64,000 nucleotides of DNA, from contig BJOX01000152.1 of NCBI GenBank assembly GCA_009731375.1, positions 782,432-846,431 of the forward strand. The letters run 5' to 3'. Source of the stretch: Paulinella micropora (taxonomy: Eukaryota > Cercozoa > Imbricatea > Euglyphida). Under the pieces are notes generated by a model that made no database searches, was not told the DNA's origin, and saw nothing but the letters and a program-made list of their open reading frames with translations. Of this stretch, positions 62,756 through 64,000 are shown one piece after another (positions within the stretch are counted from its first letter, which is position 1; each line of letters opens with the position of its first letter). The translations under genes were made by a program, and so were the position numbers.

Positions 62756-62924
62756 GGGGGGAGAGTATATGCATGTGTTTCTGACTGCCTGTCTATCTGT
62801 ATATGTATTCAACCTCGCTAGTGAGTGAGGACAAAGAATGATCATCGAAGCGTTTGACGTTTCCTGCATACATAGATACAAAGATACATATATACCTAGA
62901 TACATAGAATCATAGAATCATAGA

Positions 62925-63001
<77 letters not shown>

Positions 63002-63132
63002 GATCATCCAAGGTTTGACCTTCCCTACATACATACATACATACATACATACATACATACAAAAATATGCATAGACACATCAAGACATACATAGATACAA
63101 ACATACATAGTAGATAGATAGACAGATAAGAT

Positions 63133-63209
<77 letters not shown>

Positions 63210-63230
63210 GAAATATCGACTAATGTCAGA
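62756..63230. repeat. CT, CA, ACAT and GATA repeats with a two-copy cassette
   Basis: AATGATCATCGAAGCGTTTG with ACGTTTCCTGCATACAT (62,838) recurs as AATGATCATCCAAGGTTTG (62,999). The remainder is microsatellite. Confidence 0.85.
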
Positions 63231-63452
63231 AAAAAGGAGCTTCTGATTTCGTCAACCAGGAAGTCTGTGGGTAAAGTATTAAACCGATGCCCAGCTAAGC
63301 CGTGATGTTTGCATGGAAGGGACTGATACAGGCAATACCAAGCTTCCTAGTACCAGGCGGGGCCAGGGCTCGTTCCATAAAGCGCCCCTTGCAGAACGAG
63401 CTCCCACCTCCATTACAGAGGGCCCAGTAAGCAGATGGAGTTTCGAGACTGT
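63231..63452. other. Unique sequence without recognised gene
   Basis: GC-balanced. GCTCGTTC (63,368-63,375) can pair with GAACGAGC (63,395-63,402) as a stem-loop. It runs into the next gap. Confidence 0.5.
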
Positions 63453-63938
63453 NNNNNNNNNNNNNNNNNNNNNNNNNNNNNNNNNNNNNNNNNNNNNNNN
63501 NNNNNNNNNNNNNNNNNNNNNNNNNNNNNNNNNNNNNNNNNNNNNNNNNNNNNNNNNNNNNNNNNNNNNNNNNNNNNNNNNNNNNNNNNNNNNNNNNNNN
63601 NNNNNNNNNNNNNNNNNNNNNNNNNNNNNNNNNNNNNNNNNNNNNNNNNNNNNNNNNNNNNNNNNNNNNNNNNNNNNNNNNNNNNNNNNNNNNNNNNNNN
63701 NNNNNNNNNNNNNNNNNNNNNNNNNNNNNNNNNNNNNNNNNNNNNNNNNNNNNNNNNNNNNNNNNNNNNNNNNNNNNNNNNNNNNNNNNNNNNNNNNNNN
63801 NNNNNNNNNNNNNNNNNNNNNNNNNNNNNNNNNNNNNNNNNNNNNNNNNNNNNNNNNNNNNNNNNNNNNNNNNNATATATAGGTAGGTAGGTAGGTAGAT
63901 AGATAGGTAGGTAGGTAGGTAGGTAGGTAGGTAGGTAA

Positions 63939-64000
<62 letters not shown>
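63453..64000. other. Assembly gap (422 N), then GGTA/GATA repeats
   Basis: N at 63,453-63,874, then (GGTA)n and (GATA)n to the window end. Confidence 0.97.

Overview
This is a eukaryotic nuclear scaffold dominated by simple-sequence DNA and retrotransposons. I see no bacterial, organellar or viral genome signature. Three things point to a eukaryote: a non-LTR retrotransposon (LINE) with a 1,702-codon endonuclease/reverse transcriptase ORF, at least 13 copies of a tRNA-derived SINE, and very long di-, tri- and tetranucleotide arrays. The LINE uses the standard stop codons. Host genes are essentially absent. The species cannot be named from the sequence; a microsatellite-rich protist or alga is one possibility, but this is a guess.

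Layout. Positions 1-12,245 and 24,918-46,650 are the two arms of an enormous imperfect inverted duplication. The order of unique markers, cassette arrays and several SINEs on the left is mirrored on the right. The right arm is longer because it carries a LINE (27.5-33.8 kb), a decayed second LINE (37.45-39.0 kb), LINE-tailed elements and larger triplet arrays. The 12.7 kb spacer between the arms holds a broken gag/protease/integrase-like region (13.9-17.5 kb), about 6 kb of AT-rich DNA without genes, and an unusual series of stem-loops (23.68-24.14 kb). From 46.65 to 64 kb the sequence is outside the arms. It consists of simple repeats in which short constant cassettes of about 30-120 bp recur, separated by variable microsatellite.

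How the parts relate. The SINE has a tRNA-like head with pol III A and B boxes. Its last ~55 bp resemble the 3' end of the LINEs, and LINEs, SINEs and a second LINE-tailed family all end in (ATT)n. The LINE is therefore the likely source of the machinery that mobilises the others, and their tails probably seeded many of the ATT arrays. Both LINEs, although strongly diverged, keep a SUMO-interacting-type motif (VIDLT) and a PCNA-box-type motif (QRSVxxFF) at the C-terminus. SINE pairs in matching positions of the two arms belong to different subfamilies in all three cases, always the long type on the left and the short type on the right. Several assembly gaps sit directly on homopolymer or dinucleotide runs.
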